Positions 45,377-55,437 of a stretch of DNA of 64,000 nt are shown here, one piece after another. A program made the position numbers and the translations under genes. The stretch spans positions 682,001 to 746,000 of the forward strand of contig NZ_JBFRXN010000003.1 of NCBI RefSeq assembly GCF_040947875.1. Direction: 5' to 3'. Positions within the stretch are counted from its first letter, which is position 1. The number at the start of each line of letters is the position of its first letter. Source of the stretch: Pseudomonas sp. MYb118 (GTDB lineage: Bacteria; Pseudomonadota; Gammaproteobacteria; Pseudomonadales; Pseudomonadaceae). The notes under the pieces were generated by a model, which saw only the letters and a list, made by a program, of their open reading frames with translations, had not been told where the DNA came from and ran no database searches.

Positions 45377-45853
45377 TTAGAGGCTCAGCTTTCGGCTGAA
45401 CTTGGTTTCCATCACGATGTGCGAAGCGGTGTGGGCCACGCCCTTGATCATGTTGATGCGGGTCAGTTCGGCGTTGAGTTCGCTCAGGGTCGGGGTGACC
45501 AGGTGGATGATGAAATCCGATTCGCCCGACACCGCATACACCGCCTGCACCGCGTCCATCTTGCGCAGCGAGGTCATGACGTCGGTGTAGCTCTTGTTGG
45601 TGCAGGAGGTCATGGTGAAGCAGTTGATGGTCTGCTGCAGCCGGTCCTGGTCGATGCGCACGCTGTAGCCGGTGATGACGCCGGCTTTTTCCAGGCGGGT
45701 GATGCGTTCCTGCACCGCCGAGCGCGATACCCCGAGCTTGCGCGCCAATGACGCGGTCGGTTCGCGGGCATTGGTTTGCAGCAGGCCAAGCAGTTGCCTG
45801 TCCTTGTCGGTCAGGTTGAACAGGGGACCGGAACTCTGCACATCCATGGACAC
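45377..45853 (-). CDS. Lrp/AsnC-family transcriptional regulator
   Basis: Regulator of about 158 residues: N-terminal helix-turn-helix (about 18-65, ASLARKLGVSRSAVQERITRLEKAG) and a C-terminal RAM/AsnC ligand-binding domain. A GTG at 45853 is best spaced behind GAGGT; an ATG two codons later is also possible. It is last in the unit with an amino-acid ABC transporter and FAD oxidoreductase, so it probably senses the amino acid handled there. Confidence 0.9.
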   Translation of the reverse strand: MSMDVQSSGPLFNLTDKDRQLLGLLQTNAREPTASLARKLGVSRSAVQERITRLEKAGVITGYSVRIDQDRLQQTINCFTMTSCTNKSYTDVMTSLRKMDAVQAVYAVSGESDFIIHLVTPTLSELNAELTRINMIKGVAHTASHIVMETKFSRKLSL

Positions 45854-45873
45854 AAACGTTACCTCGCGGGGCT

Positions 45874-47175
45874 TCAGTGACTGTGGGTCGCTCGGCGTTG
45901 CGAGCGGGCTTCCTGGAATATATCCATCATCTTGAGGCCTGCGTAAACCGTTTGTGCCGCCGCCGGCCCCAGCGGGCCGCCATTCCACTCCAGGCCATAG
46001 GCGTCGAACAGCCGGTAGCGGTCGGTTTCGCCGCAAATCGCTTCGGCAATCACCCGCGCGCCAATCGGCGCGGTGTTCATACCATGGCCCCCGAACGAAG
46101 TGCACGTCCACAGGCCCTGGCCCAGCGGACCGATGTGCGGCATCTTGTGCCGTGCGTAGCCCATCAAGCCGGACCACGCCTTGTCGATCCTGACCCCGCG
46201 CAACTGCGGGTAGACATCCAGGATGTCGTCGGTGAGCAACTGCCCCAGACGCTTTTCATCCTGCAGGTTGCGCGTGGTGATGCGCCCACCCCAGAGCAGG
46301 CGATCGCCATCGACGACGCGGTAGTAGTCCGAGGCGCGGCGGTTATCACCGACGGCATCGGTGGTGCACATCACATCTGGCAGACGCTCGCCCAGATGCT
46401 CGGTGAGTACCGCATAGGTGGCAATCGGCAGGAAGGCGCGGCGCAGCTTGCCGAACTCGCGGCCACCGTAGCCGCCGCAGCAATACACCACGGTGGCGCA
46501 ATCGACGCTGCCGCTCTGCGTGATCACCCGGTGGCGACCGCGCTCGCTCTCGACCCGTACCATCGGCGAATGCTCGTGAATCCGCCCGCCATGGGCCTCG
46601 ATCAGCCCGGCCAGGCCCAGGCAGTAATTGAGCGGATGGAAGTGAAACCCATGGGTATCGCGAAGCGCCTGGAAGTAGCGGTCGGTCTTGAGCCGTTCGC
46701 GCACCGCCTGGCGATCCAGGTATTCGAGGTGGAAATCAAAATCCGCCGCCATCTTGTCGCGGGTGCGTTGCAGGTTGTCGCCATCTTCGTAGCGCACCAC
46801 GCTGAGCTTGCCCGTGGTCGGCGTGCAGCCCGGAAACTGGTGGCGGGCGATCATCTCGCGCACCGTGTCGACGCCTTCCAGGGACAGCTTGAACAACGCC
46901 GCCGCGGTCGCCTTGCCACAGCGCCGCTCGATGGCCGACAAACCCTCGGACCAGCCCTGCAGGACAAAACCGCCGTTGCGCCCGGAAGCGCCCCAGGCCA
47001 CGCGACCGGCGTCGAGCAGCACCACCGACTTGCCCCGCGAGAGCAGCTCCCAGGCCGTGCTGAGCCCGGCCAGCCCGGCGCCGACGATGCACGCGTCGGC
47101 CTGCTCGGGGCCCTCCAGCGGCGCACGTTCGGGCGCGTACTGCATGGTGGCGGTGTAGTAATTGTTGATGTACAT
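45874..47175 (-). CDS. FAD-dependent amine/amino-acid oxidoreductase (PuuB/DAO type)
   Basis: Flavoenzyme of 433 residues with an N-terminal dinucleotide-binding motif GAGLAGLSTAWEL (about 31-43), the second FAD contact GASGRNGGFV (about 60) and the C-terminal FAD contact SFGGHGMNTAPIGARVIAE (about 365-385). It resembles gamma-glutamylputrescine oxidase PuuB and other DAO-fold amine oxidases. It follows the substrate-binding protein gene, so its substrate is probably the compound imported by that transporter. This is the first of three such enzymes within 18 kb. Confidence 0.87.
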   Translation of the reverse strand: MYINNYYTATMQYAPERAPLEGPEQADACIVGAGLAGLSTAWELLSRGKSVVLLDAGRVAWGASGRNGGFVLQGWSEGLSAIERRCGKATAAALFKLSLEGVDTVREMIARHQFPGCTPTTGKLSVVRYEDGDNLQRTRDKMAADFDFHLEYLDRQAVRERLKTDRYFQALRDTHGFHFHPLNYCLGLAGLIEAHGGRIHEHSPMVRVESERGRHRVITQSGSVDCATVVYCCGGYGGREFGKLRRAFLPIATYAVLTEHLGERLPDVMCTTDAVGDNRRASDYYRVVDGDRLLWGGRITTRNLQDEKRLGQLLTDDILDVYPQLRGVRIDKAWSGLMGYARHKMPHIGPLGQGLWTCTSFGGHGMNTAPIGARVIAEAICGETDRYRLFDAYGLEWNGGPLGPAAAQTVYAGLKMMDIFQEARSQRRATHSH

Positions 47176-47268
47176 GAAGGGCGTTGTCCTTTTCTTCACG
47201 GCACAGGCGAGCCGGGCGCCGCGTTGAACACGGGCGCTCGGCCTGACTTGGTTTGATGGCTTAGGGGG

Positions 47269-48108
47269 TTACTGGACCTGGGTCAGGTCCGCGCCGTACC
47301 ACTTCTGCGACAGCTGCTTCAAGGTGCCGTCGGTTTTCATCTCGGCGACGATCTTGGTCAGCGCGCTGTTGAAGGCGTCATCACCCTTGTCGGTGGCCAG
47401 CGCCAGCGGTTCGTAGTAGGCGGGTTTGCCTTCGGCCTGCACGATCGGGTAGCCGTTCTTCACCGCCGCGACCACGGTCGGCAGCGCCGACAGGGTGGCG
47501 TTCAGGCGCACGCCGTTGCCCATGCGCAGGTCATCCAGCGGGCCCATGCTGTCGCCGTAGGTCTGCACCTCGCCAGGCTCGACCTCGTAGGTGAAGGCCG
47601 GCACGTCGGCGGCGTCGATCTTCAGGCGACGGTTGATGTAGTCCTCGGACGTGGTGCCGGCCTCGACGCCGATGGTCTTGCCGTTCAGATCGGCGGCCTT
47701 GGCCCCCGCGGCATCCTTGTGCACCGCGAAGACGTACGGCGTGTAGTAATAGATCGCCGGGAAATCCAGCACCCGGCCGCGCTCGGTGGTCGGGGTCATG
47801 GAGCCCACCGACAGGTCCCAGCGGTTGGCCCAGCGCCCGGCGGTGATGATCCCGTACTCCGGCGTGACGAAGGTCACCTTGCTGCCCAGGCGCTTGCCGA
47901 TTTCGGTGGCGACGTCGATGTCGAAGCCCTGCAGCTTGTTGTCCGGGCCGAGGAACGATTGCGGCGGCCAGTTGGCGGCGGTGGCCACCTTGATCACCTT
48001 GGTCTCGTGGATGCGGTCCAGGGTGGCGCCGGCCCAGGCGGCGCCTGCGGTGGCGGTGAAGGCTGCAGCGACGGCGGTTGCAGCGAAGAAGCGGGTCAAT
48101 GAGCGCAT
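47269..48108 (-). CDS. Polar amino-acid ABC transporter substrate-binding protein
   Basis: Periplasmic binding protein of 279 residues in SBP family 3, with a signal peptide (about 1-26, cleavage near AWA-GA) and the family start IKVATAANWPPQSFLGPDN-like segment followed by GFDIDVATEIGKRLG (about 64-78). The ligand cannot be told from the sequence. Confidence 0.91.
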   Translation of the reverse strand: MRSLTRFFAATAVAAAFTATAGAAWAGATLDRIHETKVIKVATAANWPPQSFLGPDNKLQGFDIDVATEIGKRLGSKVTFVTPEYGIITAGRWANRWDLSVGSMTPTTERGRVLDFPAIYYYTPYVFAVHKDAAGAKAADLNGKTIGVEAGTTSEDYINRRLKIDAADVPAFTYEVEPGEVQTYGDSMGPLDDLRMGNGVRLNATLSALPTVVAAVKNGYPIVQAEGKPAYYEPLALATDKGDDAFNSALTKIVAEMKTDGTLKQLSQKWYGADLTQVQ

Positions 48109-48168
48109 GAGTCAGTCTCCAGTAGTCTTGGTGCTGGTTTTGTTGTTGTTATCGACGGCTGATGTTTC

Positions 48169-48927
48169 TCAGTGGCTGAGAATCTGTGACAGGAACTCCC
48201 GGGCGCGTTCGTGCTGCGGGTTGTCAAAAAACTCGTTGGGCTTGGCCTGCTCGATGATGCAGCCCTGGTCCATGAAGATGATGCGATCGGCCACGCGGCG
48301 GGCGAAGCCCATCTCGTGGGTGACGCAGACCATGGTGATGCCGTCCTGGGCCAGTTCGCCCATGACATCCAGCACTTCCTTGACCATTTCCGGGTCGAGT
48401 GCCGAGGTCGGTTCGTCGAACAGCATGATGCGCGGGCGCATGCACAGGGCGCGGGCGATGGCCACGCGTTGCTGCTGGCCGCCGGAGAGCTGGCCGGGGA
48501 ATTTGTCGGCCTGGTTGCGGATGCGCACGCGGTCCAGGTATTCGCAGGCCAGCTCGCGGGCTTCGGCCTCGCTGAGCTTGCTCACCAGGCGCGGGCCGAG
48601 CATGAGGTTTTCCAGCACGGTCATGTGCGGGAACAGGTTGAACTGCTGGAACACCATGCCGACCTGGCGGCGGATGTCGGCCACGCGGCTGGCCTCGCGG
48701 GTCAGTTCGGTGCCGTCGATGTACACCGCGCCTTTCTGGAAGTCTTCCAGCAGGTTCAGGCAGCGGATCAGGGTGGATTTGCCGGAACCCGACGGGCCAC
48801 AGACCACCACGATTTCGCCGCTGGCGATGTGCAGGTCGATGCCCTTGAGCACATGGAAATCGCCGTACCACTTGTGCATGTCGCGAATCGAGACGGCGGG
48901 GGACAAGGCGGTTGCAAGCTGATTCAT
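48169..48927 (-). CDS. Amino-acid ABC transporter ATP-binding protein (GlnQ type)
   Basis: ATPase of 252 residues with Walker [10 protein letters not shown] (about 44), signature [15 protein letters not shown] (about 147) and Walker [14 protein letters not shown] (about 167). AGGAG is best spaced for the ATG at 48927; a GTG just before is less likely. It lies 15 bp after the permease gene. Confidence 0.94.
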   Translation of the reverse strand: MNQLATALSPAVSIRDMHKWYGDFHVLKGIDLHIASGEIVVVCGPSGSGKSTLIRCLNLLEDFQKGAVYIDGTELTREASRVADIRRQVGMVFQQFNLFPHMTVLENLMLGPRLVSKLSEAEARELACEYLDRVRIRNQADKFPGQLSGGQQQRVAIARALCMRPRIMLFDEPTSALDPEMVKEVLDVMGELAQDGITMVCVTHEMGFARRVADRIIFMDQGCIIEQAKPNEFFDNPQHERAREFLSQILSH

Positions 48928-48942
48928 CACAAGGCTCCTGGC

Positions 48943-49908
48943 TTAGCGGTGGGCACGGTTGAAGTGCTTTTCCAGGCGGGCCTGGACGGTTTCCAGCAGG
49001 ATCGACAGCAGCCAATAGAGCACGGCGGCGGTGATGAGCATTTCCAGGTGGCGGAACTCGGCCCGGCCCTGGGTGCGTGCGAGGAACATCAGCTCCCAGA
49101 CGCCGATCACCGAGACCAGCGAACTGTCCTTGAGCATCGAAATGAACTGGTTGCCGGTGGGCGGGATGATCAGTCGCATCGACTGCGGCAGGATCACCCG
49201 GGTCATGGTCTGCCAGGGGTTGAGGCCAATGGCCCGCGAGGCTTCCCACTGGCCGCGCGGAATGCTGCTGATGCCGGCGCGGAAGATCTCGGTCATGTAG
49301 GCGCCGTAGCACAGCGACAGGGCGAGGATGCCGGCGGGTACGGCGCCGACCACGTAGCCGAGCTGTGGGATGCCGAGGTAGATCAGGTAGATCTGGATCA
49401 GCAGCGGCACCCCGCGAAAGAACGAGGTGTAGAAACTGGCGATGGCGATTGCGAAACCGTTGGAGGACAGGCGTGCGGTGGCGCCGAGCAGGGCGAGGAC
49501 GAAGGCGATGGCAATCGAGATCGCGGACACGTAGACGGTGGTGAACACGCCCTGGGTGATCATGAAGCCGAGTTTCGTGGCGATGAAGCTGTAGGACAGG
49601 TTGAAGGTGTCGAAGAACAGCAGGAACAGCGCGAGCAATTCGCACCACACCGTGATGATCTGCGTGCGCAGGGGCAGGCGGCCGAGGATGAACAGGTTGA
49701 GCACCAGCGTCAGGGTCAGGGTGCCTCCCACCGCGATGTCACGTGCCAGCGGTGCCTGCAAGTCGAGGACGATGGGACCCATCAACTGGGACAAGCGGCC
49801 CTGGCCCAATCCGATCAGCAAGGTAATGATGAAAATCACCGCAGCCACCGCGCCCATGAAGGCGGCGCTGTCGGTTTTGCGAGGTTTGACGACAAGGTCT
49901 TTGTACAT
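48943..49908 (-). CDS. Amino-acid ABC transporter permease
   Basis: Permease of 321 residues in the His/Glu/Gln family (HisM type). The first 110 residues form an extra pair of helices before the core; the EAA loop reads EASRAIGLNPWQTMTRVILPQ (about 232-252). It is first in the operon permease-ATPase-binding protein-FAD enzyme-Lrp regulator. One permease gene only, so it likely works as a homodimer. Confidence 0.91.
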   Translation of the reverse strand: MYKDLVVKPRKTDSAAFMGAVAAVIFIITLLIGLGQGRLSQLMGPIVLDLQAPLARDIAVGGTLTLTLVLNLFILGRLPLRTQIITVWCELLALFLLFFDTFNLSYSFIATKLGFMITQGVFTTVYVSAISIAIAFVLALLGATARLSSNGFAIAIASFYTSFFRGVPLLIQIYLIYLGIPQLGYVVGAVPAGILALSLCYGAYMTEIFRAGISSIPRGQWEASRAIGLNPWQTMTRVILPQSMRLIIPPTGNQFISMLKDSSLVSVIGVWELMFLARTQGRAEFRHLEMLITAAVLYWLLSILLETVQARLEKHFNRAHR

Positions 49909-50063
49909 GGCTTACACGCCCCAGGGGGAACCCCTTTATTGTTGTAAGTCCATTATGAGGCGGCAAAATGCCGGGCGGCAGCCGGCGATTTGATGGGTTG
50001 GTGGGTTTGTTTTGGCATTTGTCAGGCATCAACCCATACAAATGCTGCATGTTCTTGCACAAA

Positions 50064-50421
50064 CTGTGGGAGCGGGCTTGCTCGCGATGGCGGTGTGTCA
50101 GGTGGCGATGATGTTGGATGTACAACCGCATCGCGAGCAGGCTCGCTCCCACAGTGTTCGCGGTCGTGCACAAAATCTGCGCTCACCGAAAAAACCTGTG
50201 GGAGCGGGCTTGCCCGCGATGGCGGTGTTTCAGTCACCGATGAGGTTGGATGTGCTGGCCTATTCGCGAGCAAGCCCGCTCCCACAGTGCCTCCGGCCGT
50301 GCACAAAATCTGTGTTCACCGAAGAAACCTGTGGGAGCGAGCCTGCTCGCGATGGCGGTGTGTCAGGCACCGGTGATGTTGGATGTGCCGGCCCCATCGC
50401 GAGCAAGCTCGCTCCTACAGG
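50064..50421. repeat. REP array 7 (6 copies)
   Basis: Six REP units alternate in the gap between the upstream end of the amino-acid ABC operon and the 3' end of the aldehyde dehydrogenase gene. The remaining bases from 49909 to 50063 presumably hold the ABC operon promoter; no gene is visible. Confidence 0.92.
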
Positions 50422-50424
50422 GGT

Positions 50425-51915
50425 TTACGATGCATTGATCCAGATGGTCTTAAGCTCGGTGTACTGGTCATGCGCCCAGATCGACTTGTCGCGGCCGCCG
50501 AAGCCCGATTCCTTGTAGCCGCCGAACGGGGTCGAGGCGTCGCCTTCGCCGAAGCAGTTGACGGTCACCACGCCCGCGCGAATTTCCCGGGACAGGCGCA
50601 GGGCGTTGCGCAGGCTGCCGGTGTAGGCCGAGGCGGCGAGGCCGTAGACGGTGTCGTTGGCCAGTTCGATGGCTTCATCAATGGTCGAGAACGACGTCAC
50701 GCTGAGCACCGGGCCAAAGATTTCTTCGATGAACAGGCGGTCATCGCGGCTGACGCCATCGACAATGGTCGGCTGCACGAACACACCCGCTTCGGTGGCG
50801 CCACCCTGGACCACCTTGAGCTTGCGCTCGGCGGCATGGTCCAGGTACGAGCTGACTTTCTCGAAGTGCGCCTTGCTGACCATGGCGCCGAGGCGATTGT
50901 CCGGGTCCAGCGGATCCCCCAGTTTCCAGTCCTTGAGGTGCTTGGCGATCAGCCCGAGCAGGTCGTCCTTCACATCCTTGTGCACGATCAGCCGCGACGA
51001 CGCCGAGCAGTTCTCGCCCATGTTCCAGAACGCGCCAGCGGTGACGAACTGCGCCACCTCATCGAGGTTCTCGCAGTCGTTCATCACTACGGCCGGGTTC
51101 TTGCCGCCCAGTTCCAGCACCACGCGCTTGAGGTTGGACTCCGACGCGTACTTGAGGAACAGCCGACCGGTGTCGGTGGAACCGGTAAAGCTGACCATGG
51201 AAATGTCCATGTGCCGGCCAATCGCTTCGCCAGCCTCACGACCACCGCCAGGCACGATGTTGAACACCCCCGGCGGAATCCCGGCCTGGTGCGCCAGTTC
51301 GACCACGCGCAGGGCGCTGAGGGTGGTTTCCCGGGCAGGCTTGACCACGATAGAGCAACCCGCCGCCAGCGACGGGGCGATCTTCCAGGCCAGCATCAGC
51401 AACGGGAAGTTCCACGGCAGCACCAGGCCGACCACACCGATGGCTTCGCGCACCACCATGGTCACCGCGGCTTTACCGGTAGGAGCGGTGTTGTCGTAGA
51501 TCTTGTCGATCAGCTCGGCGTGCCAGCGGATGGTGTGGATGGTCTCCGGCACATCGACGTTCTGGCACTCGCTGACCGGTTTACCGCTGTCCAGGCTTTC
51601 CAGCACCGCCAGTTCATGGGCGTTTTCTTCGAGCAGGCGGGCAAAATCCAGCAGGATGTGCTTGCGCTCGCCCGGCGTGAGGTTGGTCCAGCGGCCATCG
51701 TCGAAGGCCTGTTTGGCGGCCGCGACCGCCAGGTTGACGTCCTGCACGTCGCAGGCGGCGACGTCGGCGAGCTTCTGCCCGGTGGCCGGGTTGGTGGTGA
51801 CGAAGGTCTTGCCCGAGACCGCATCGCGGAACTCGCCGTCGATGAACGCCTGGGTGCGCGGTTTCAACTGGTAGGCCAGCGCCGTGTATTGTTCCTTGCT
51901 CAGTAATTCAGCCAT
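50425..51915 (-). CDS. NAD(P)-dependent aldehyde dehydrogenase (PuuC/KauB-like)
   Basis: Aldehyde dehydrogenase of 496 residues. The catalytic Glu is in LELGGKNP (about 265) and the catalytic Cys in NMGENCSASSRL (about 300); GSTDTGR (about 243) is the cofactor loop. It most resembles gamma-glutamyl-aminobutyraldehyde / omega-amino aldehyde dehydrogenases (C-terminal TELKTIWI). AGGAGGT precedes the ATG at 51915, overlapping nothing but abutting the DapA-family gene. It is last in the Rieske-ProVWX operon and should oxidise the aldehyde formed by upstream steps. Confidence 0.91.
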   Translation of the reverse strand: MAELLSKEQYTALAYQLKPRTQAFIDGEFRDAVSGKTFVTTNPATGQKLADVAACDVQDVNLAVAAAKQAFDDGRWTNLTPGERKHILLDFARLLEENAHELAVLESLDSGKPVSECQNVDVPETIHTIRWHAELIDKIYDNTAPTGKAAVTMVVREAIGVVGLVLPWNFPLLMLAWKIAPSLAAGCSIVVKPARETTLSALRVVELAHQAGIPPGVFNIVPGGGREAGEAIGRHMDISMVSFTGSTDTGRLFLKYASESNLKRVVLELGGKNPAVVMNDCENLDEVAQFVTAGAFWNMGENCSASSRLIVHKDVKDDLLGLIAKHLKDWKLGDPLDPDNRLGAMVSKAHFEKVSSYLDHAAERKLKVVQGGATEAGVFVQPTIVDGVSRDDRLFIEEIFGPVLSVTSFSTIDEAIELANDTVYGLAASAYTGSLRNALRLSREIRAGVVTVNCFGEGDASTPFGGYKESGFGGRDKSIWAHDQYTELKTIWINAS

Positions 51916-51916
51916 T

Positions 51917-52819
51917 TCAGGCACCTCCTGTGATTTGGGCGATGTTGCGCTTGAGGGTGGTGATCACGTCCTTGAGTTGCGCTTTCTCGTGGTCGTCCAG
52001 GCCCTGCAATGGCGCGCGTACGCCACCAGTGTGCAGGCCCTGCAATTCGCTGCCGTACTTGATCGACTGGACGAATTTGCCGCCTTCGAGGAAATCCATC
52101 AGCGGCATTAGTTCGGCCATGATCTTGCGGCCCTTGGTGAAGTCCTTTTCCAGCACGCAGGCCTGGTACAGGGCCACGTGTTCGCGGGGGACGAAGTTGG
52201 AGCCGGCGCAGGTCCAGCTCGACGCGCCCCAGGCGAAGAACTCCAGGGCCTGGTCGTCCCAGCCGCAGGACAGCGCGATGTGCGGGCGCTGGATGGCCAG
52301 GCGATGTAGCTGGGCCATGTCACCGGAGCTTTCCTTGATGGCGACGATGTTTTTCACATCGGCCACGGCGTCGAAGAACTCATCGCCCATGTTCACGCTC
52401 ATGCGGCCCGGGTAGTTGTAGAGCATGATCGGCAGTCCGGCGGCGCGGTCCACGGCTTTGACGTGCACGGCGATTTCCTGCTGGGTCGGCAGCGCATAGG
52501 GCGGGGTGCCCACCAGCAAGGCATCGGCCTTGATTTCCTTGGCGGCCGCGGCATGGGCCACCGAATCCTCGGTGCGGATCGCGCCGGTGCCGACGATCAG
52601 GGGTAGGCGGCCGTTGAGCACGTCCTTGGCCTGGGCCGCCAGGTCGAAGCGCTCCTGGGCGGTGTGGGCGTAGTACTCGCCGGTGGAGCCGCCGATGATC
52701 ACACCATGAACCTTGGACTCGACCAGGTACTCCAGGACATTGGCAAACGCCGCTTTGTCGATGCTGCCGTCCGCTGCCAGCGGTGTGATGGCCGGGGTGT
52801 AGATACCTTCAAATTTCAT
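51917..52819 (-). CDS. DapA/NAL-family lyase or deaminase
   Basis: Class I aldolase-fold enzyme of 300 residues. The Schiff-base Lys is K162 (VAIKESSG), the general-acid Tyr is Y136 (LYNYPGR) and the substrate loop is GGSTGEYY (about 43-50). It is not the housekeeping DapA by context. Members of this family include pyrroline-4-hydroxy-2-carboxylate deaminase of the hydroxyproline pathway, whose product is oxidised by an aldehyde dehydrogenase. The immediate neighbour here is such a dehydrogenase, so a similar deaminase role is attractive but unproven. Confidence 0.88.
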   Translation of the reverse strand: MKFEGIYTPAITPLAADGSIDKAAFANVLEYLVESKVHGVIIGGSTGEYYAHTAQERFDLAAQAKDVLNGRLPLIVGTGAIRTEDSVAHAAAAKEIKADALLVGTPPYALPTQQEIAVHVKAVDRAAGLPIMLYNYPGRMSVNMGDEFFDAVADVKNIVAIKESSGDMAQLHRLAIQRPHIALSCGWDDQALEFFAWGASSWTCAGSNFVPREHVALYQACVLEKDFTKGRKIMAELMPLMDFLEGGKFVQSIKYGSELQGLHTGGVRAPLQGLDDHEKAQLKDVITTLKRNIAQITGGA

Positions 52820-52862
52820 GATTGAGCCTCAGTGCAGTGATTGTTGTGTAGTGCGTTCAAGA

Positions 52863-54182
52863 TCAGCCTTCCTTGCCAGCGCGCATCTGCCCCCATGCGA
52901 GGTTCAGGTTGACGCCGAGGGAGAGGAAGGGCTGCGGTGGATTGGCATTCGGGCCGGGCGAATCGAGCAGGAACTCGATCAGTTCGTTGCGCTCGCCGGC
53001 CAGCCAGTCGGCCAGCAACTGGCCGGTAGCGGTGCCACGGGTGACGCCCAGGCCGTTGCAGCACAACGCGCCGTAGACGTTGGGCCCCAACTGGCCGAAG
53101 TAACCTTCGTGGTTGCGTGACAGCGCCAGTGCGCCGCCCCAGGTGTATTCGAACGGCAGGCCGGGCAGCATCGCGAAGCGCCGGTCGAACGAAGCGCGAT
53201 GGCGCGCGGCGAACCGCTCCAGGTACTTGTGGTGGCTGCGCCCGTCCGGATTGAAGCTGAAGCTGTTGCGGATCAACAGGCGATTGTCCGGGGTGCGGCG
53301 CACCGTGGTGCCGAACGGGTCGGCCGGGATCAGCCCCCAGTAGGGTTTGCCGGCCAGGCGCGACTGTTCCTCGGTGGTCATCGGCCGCGTCAGGCTGGCG
53401 TAGGTGAACACCGGCAGCATGCGCCCCTTGAGAAAGCCGAAGTGCTGGCCGAAGGCGTTGTTGGTCAGCAGCAGCTTGTCGGCGGTGATCGAGCCGCCAG
53501 CGTGGCGCAGCACAGTGCGGTTACCGTATTCGACCTCGGTGATCACGGTGTTCTCGTAAAGGGTCACGTTGCCCGGCAGTGTGTCGGCCAGGCCCTTGAC
53601 CAGTGCCGCCGGTTGCAGCAGCGACGTGCCAGGGGTGAACAGCGCCTTGCGGTAGAACGAGGTGCCGATGTGCTCCGGCAGGTCACGGCCTTCGATCATT
53701 TCGTAGGGCTGGTCGAGCTTGTCCAGGCCGCTGCGGTAAGCCTCGAGCACCGCGATGCCACGGGGTTCGACGGCTGCCTGGTACTTGCCGCAGTGCTTCA
53801 TCTGGCAGTCGATGTCGAAGCGCTGCACCAGTTCCTTGAGGGTGTTCTTGCCGCTGAGGTTGAGTTTCATCACCTTGCGCGCGGTGGTGATGTCGCCGAT
53901 GTAATCCTCGGCGCCGATGTCGTGGGGCAGGTCGATGGCAAAACCGGCATTGCGCCCCGAGGTGCCGAAGCCCACGGGTTGCGCGTCGAGCAGGATGATC
54001 TGCTCGTCAGGAAAGTGGCTGGCCAACTGGCGCGCCGCCGCCAGGCCGGTGAAACCGGCACCGACGATCACCCAGCGGGCAGCGCTGTTGCCTTGATGGG
54101 CTGCGGTGGGGGTGCGCTGGCGGCTGGTGTGAAACCAGCCACAGCTATCATCATCAGCCGGCAACGAAGTTATTTTTGTCAT
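52863..54182 (-). CDS. FAD-dependent oxidoreductase (DAO type)
   Basis: Flavoenzyme of 439 residues with GAGFTGLAAARQL (about 41-53), GTSGRNAGFAIDLPH (about 72-86) and a C-terminal FAD contact near CCNGLGVTRGTATGQLLAD (about 385-403). The ATG at 54182 has AGGA before it; a TTG two codons earlier is unlikely. It lies between the DapA-family gene and the betaine-binding protein gene and may oxidise the secondary amine left after demethylation by the Rieske oxygenase, or an amino acid such as a hydroxyproline. Both are inferences. Confidence 0.87.
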   Translation of the reverse strand: MTKITSLPADDDSCGWFHTSRQRTPTAAHQGNSAARWVIVGAGFTGLAAARQLASHFPDEQIILLDAQPVGFGTSGRNAGFAIDLPHDIGAEDYIGDITTARKVMKLNLSGKNTLKELVQRFDIDCQMKHCGKYQAAVEPRGIAVLEAYRSGLDKLDQPYEMIEGRDLPEHIGTSFYRKALFTPGTSLLQPAALVKGLADTLPGNVTLYENTVITEVEYGNRTVLRHAGGSITADKLLLTNNAFGQHFGFLKGRMLPVFTYASLTRPMTTEEQSRLAGKPYWGLIPADPFGTTVRRTPDNRLLIRNSFSFNPDGRSHHKYLERFAARHRASFDRRFAMLPGLPFEYTWGGALALSRNHEGYFGQLGPNVYGALCCNGLGVTRGTATGQLLADWLAGERNELIEFLLDSPGPNANPPQPFLSLGVNLNLAWGQMRAGKEG

Positions 54183-54349
54183 GTTCAAATCCTGATGCAG
54201 TGCAACGTTGCAAGCGTGATCGCGCAGGCCAGTGCGCTGATTTCAAGGCGCAAGAATTCAATGGAACCAGGAAGCCGTCCTGGTTCCGGCTGATTCGGTT
54301 GAGTGTTTTTCCCCAGCCCCGACCCGGTGAAGGGTCGGGAATCAATGGG

Positions 54350-55381
54350 TCAGTTCTGGGCTTGCATCGCTGCCGCCCGCGAGGCCTTGAGCCATTCGTC
54401 GAACTGCGCGCGGTGCGCCGCGACCCATTCCTTGGCGTGACGGGTGATGTCCTTGGGCTTCTTCTCGCCGTCCTGCATCTTCAGGTTCTGCGCGCTCTCG
54501 TCGTCGGTGCTGATCTGCACCAGCGAGAGGAACTTCAGGGCGGCCGGGTTCTTCTGCGCGAAGTCCTTGTTCAGCACCGCCTCAACCTTGTCCACGGCAA
54601 AGCCCAGGTTCTTACCCTTGTACATGGTGTTGACGTCGTTCTTGCCGCCCGGCAGGTCGGTCTTCGGCACTTCCAGCCAGACCACGTCCTTGTCTTCGAC
54701 CAGCACGCTGGCGATCCACTGCGGTACCCAGGTGAAGTAGAAAATCGGCTTGCCTTCCTTGTAGCGGGTGATGGTGTCGGCCATCAGCGCGAAGTACGAG
54801 CCCTGGTTGACGGTGATCGACTTCTCCAGGTCGTAGGCCTTCATGTGGTGGGCGATCACCAGCTCGCAACCCCAGCCCGGGTTGCAGCCCGTCATGTCGG
54901 CCTTGCCGTCGCCGTCGGTGTCGAACAGCTTGGCGATCTCCGGCTTTTTCATGTCGGTGATGTACTTGATGTTGTATTTGTCCGCGGTCTTCTTGTCGAT
55001 CAGGTAGCCCTGAAGCACGCCCGGCAGGATGTCACCGGCCTTGATCATGGTCTTGTCGCCACCGGCCTTCTGGTAGAACTCGTCATGCAACTGGTCCCAC
55101 AGGTGCACGGTGAAGTCGGCGTCACCGGCCGACAGCGCCATCATCATCACGCCGTACTCGGTTTCCTTCGGCTCCTGCACGTTGTAGCCCAGCTCGCGCA
55201 GGCCCTCCATCGCCACTTCGCCACGGAAGCGTTCCTCGGCAATCGAGGGGAAGATCGGGGTGACCTTGACCCCTTCGCCAGGCTTGTCGGCCGAGGCGAG
55301 GGCGGCCAGCGAGGCCAGGGTGAAGGTCACGGCGCCAGCGCACTGGAGCAGGTTGCGGGTGAATGTGCGGTTCAACATCAT
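54350..55381 (-). CDS. proX: Glycine/proline betaine ABC transporter substrate-binding protein (ProX type)
   Basis: Periplasmic binding protein of 343 residues in the OpuAC family with a signal peptide (about 1-32, cleavage near ASA-DK). Trp-containing segments HLWDQLHDEF, NPGWGCE and FTWVPQWIAS are suited to a cation-pi cage for a quaternary ammonium group. Three adjacent starts exist (GTG 55384, ATG 55381, ATG 55378); the second is best spaced from AAGG. Confidence 0.88.
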   Translation of the reverse strand: MMLNRTFTRNLLQCAGAVTFTLASLAALASADKPGEGVKVTPIFPSIAEERFRGEVAMEGLRELGYNVQEPKETEYGVMMMALSAGDADFTVHLWDQLHDEFYQKAGGDKTMIKAGDILPGVLQGYLIDKKTADKYNIKYITDMKKPEIAKLFDTDGDGKADMTGCNPGWGCELVIAHHMKAYDLEKSITVNQGSYFALMADTITRYKEGKPIFYFTWVPQWIASVLVEDKDVVWLEVPKTDLPGGKNDVNTMYKGKNLGFAVDKVEAVLNKDFAQKNPAALKFLSLVQISTDDESAQNLKMQDGEKKPKDITRHAKEWVAAHRAQFDEWLKASRAAAMQAQN

Positions 55382-55437
55382 CACGTACCTTTTAGTGGTT
55401 GTTATCGGTGTACGGCAGATTGAAAAAAACGTAAGCG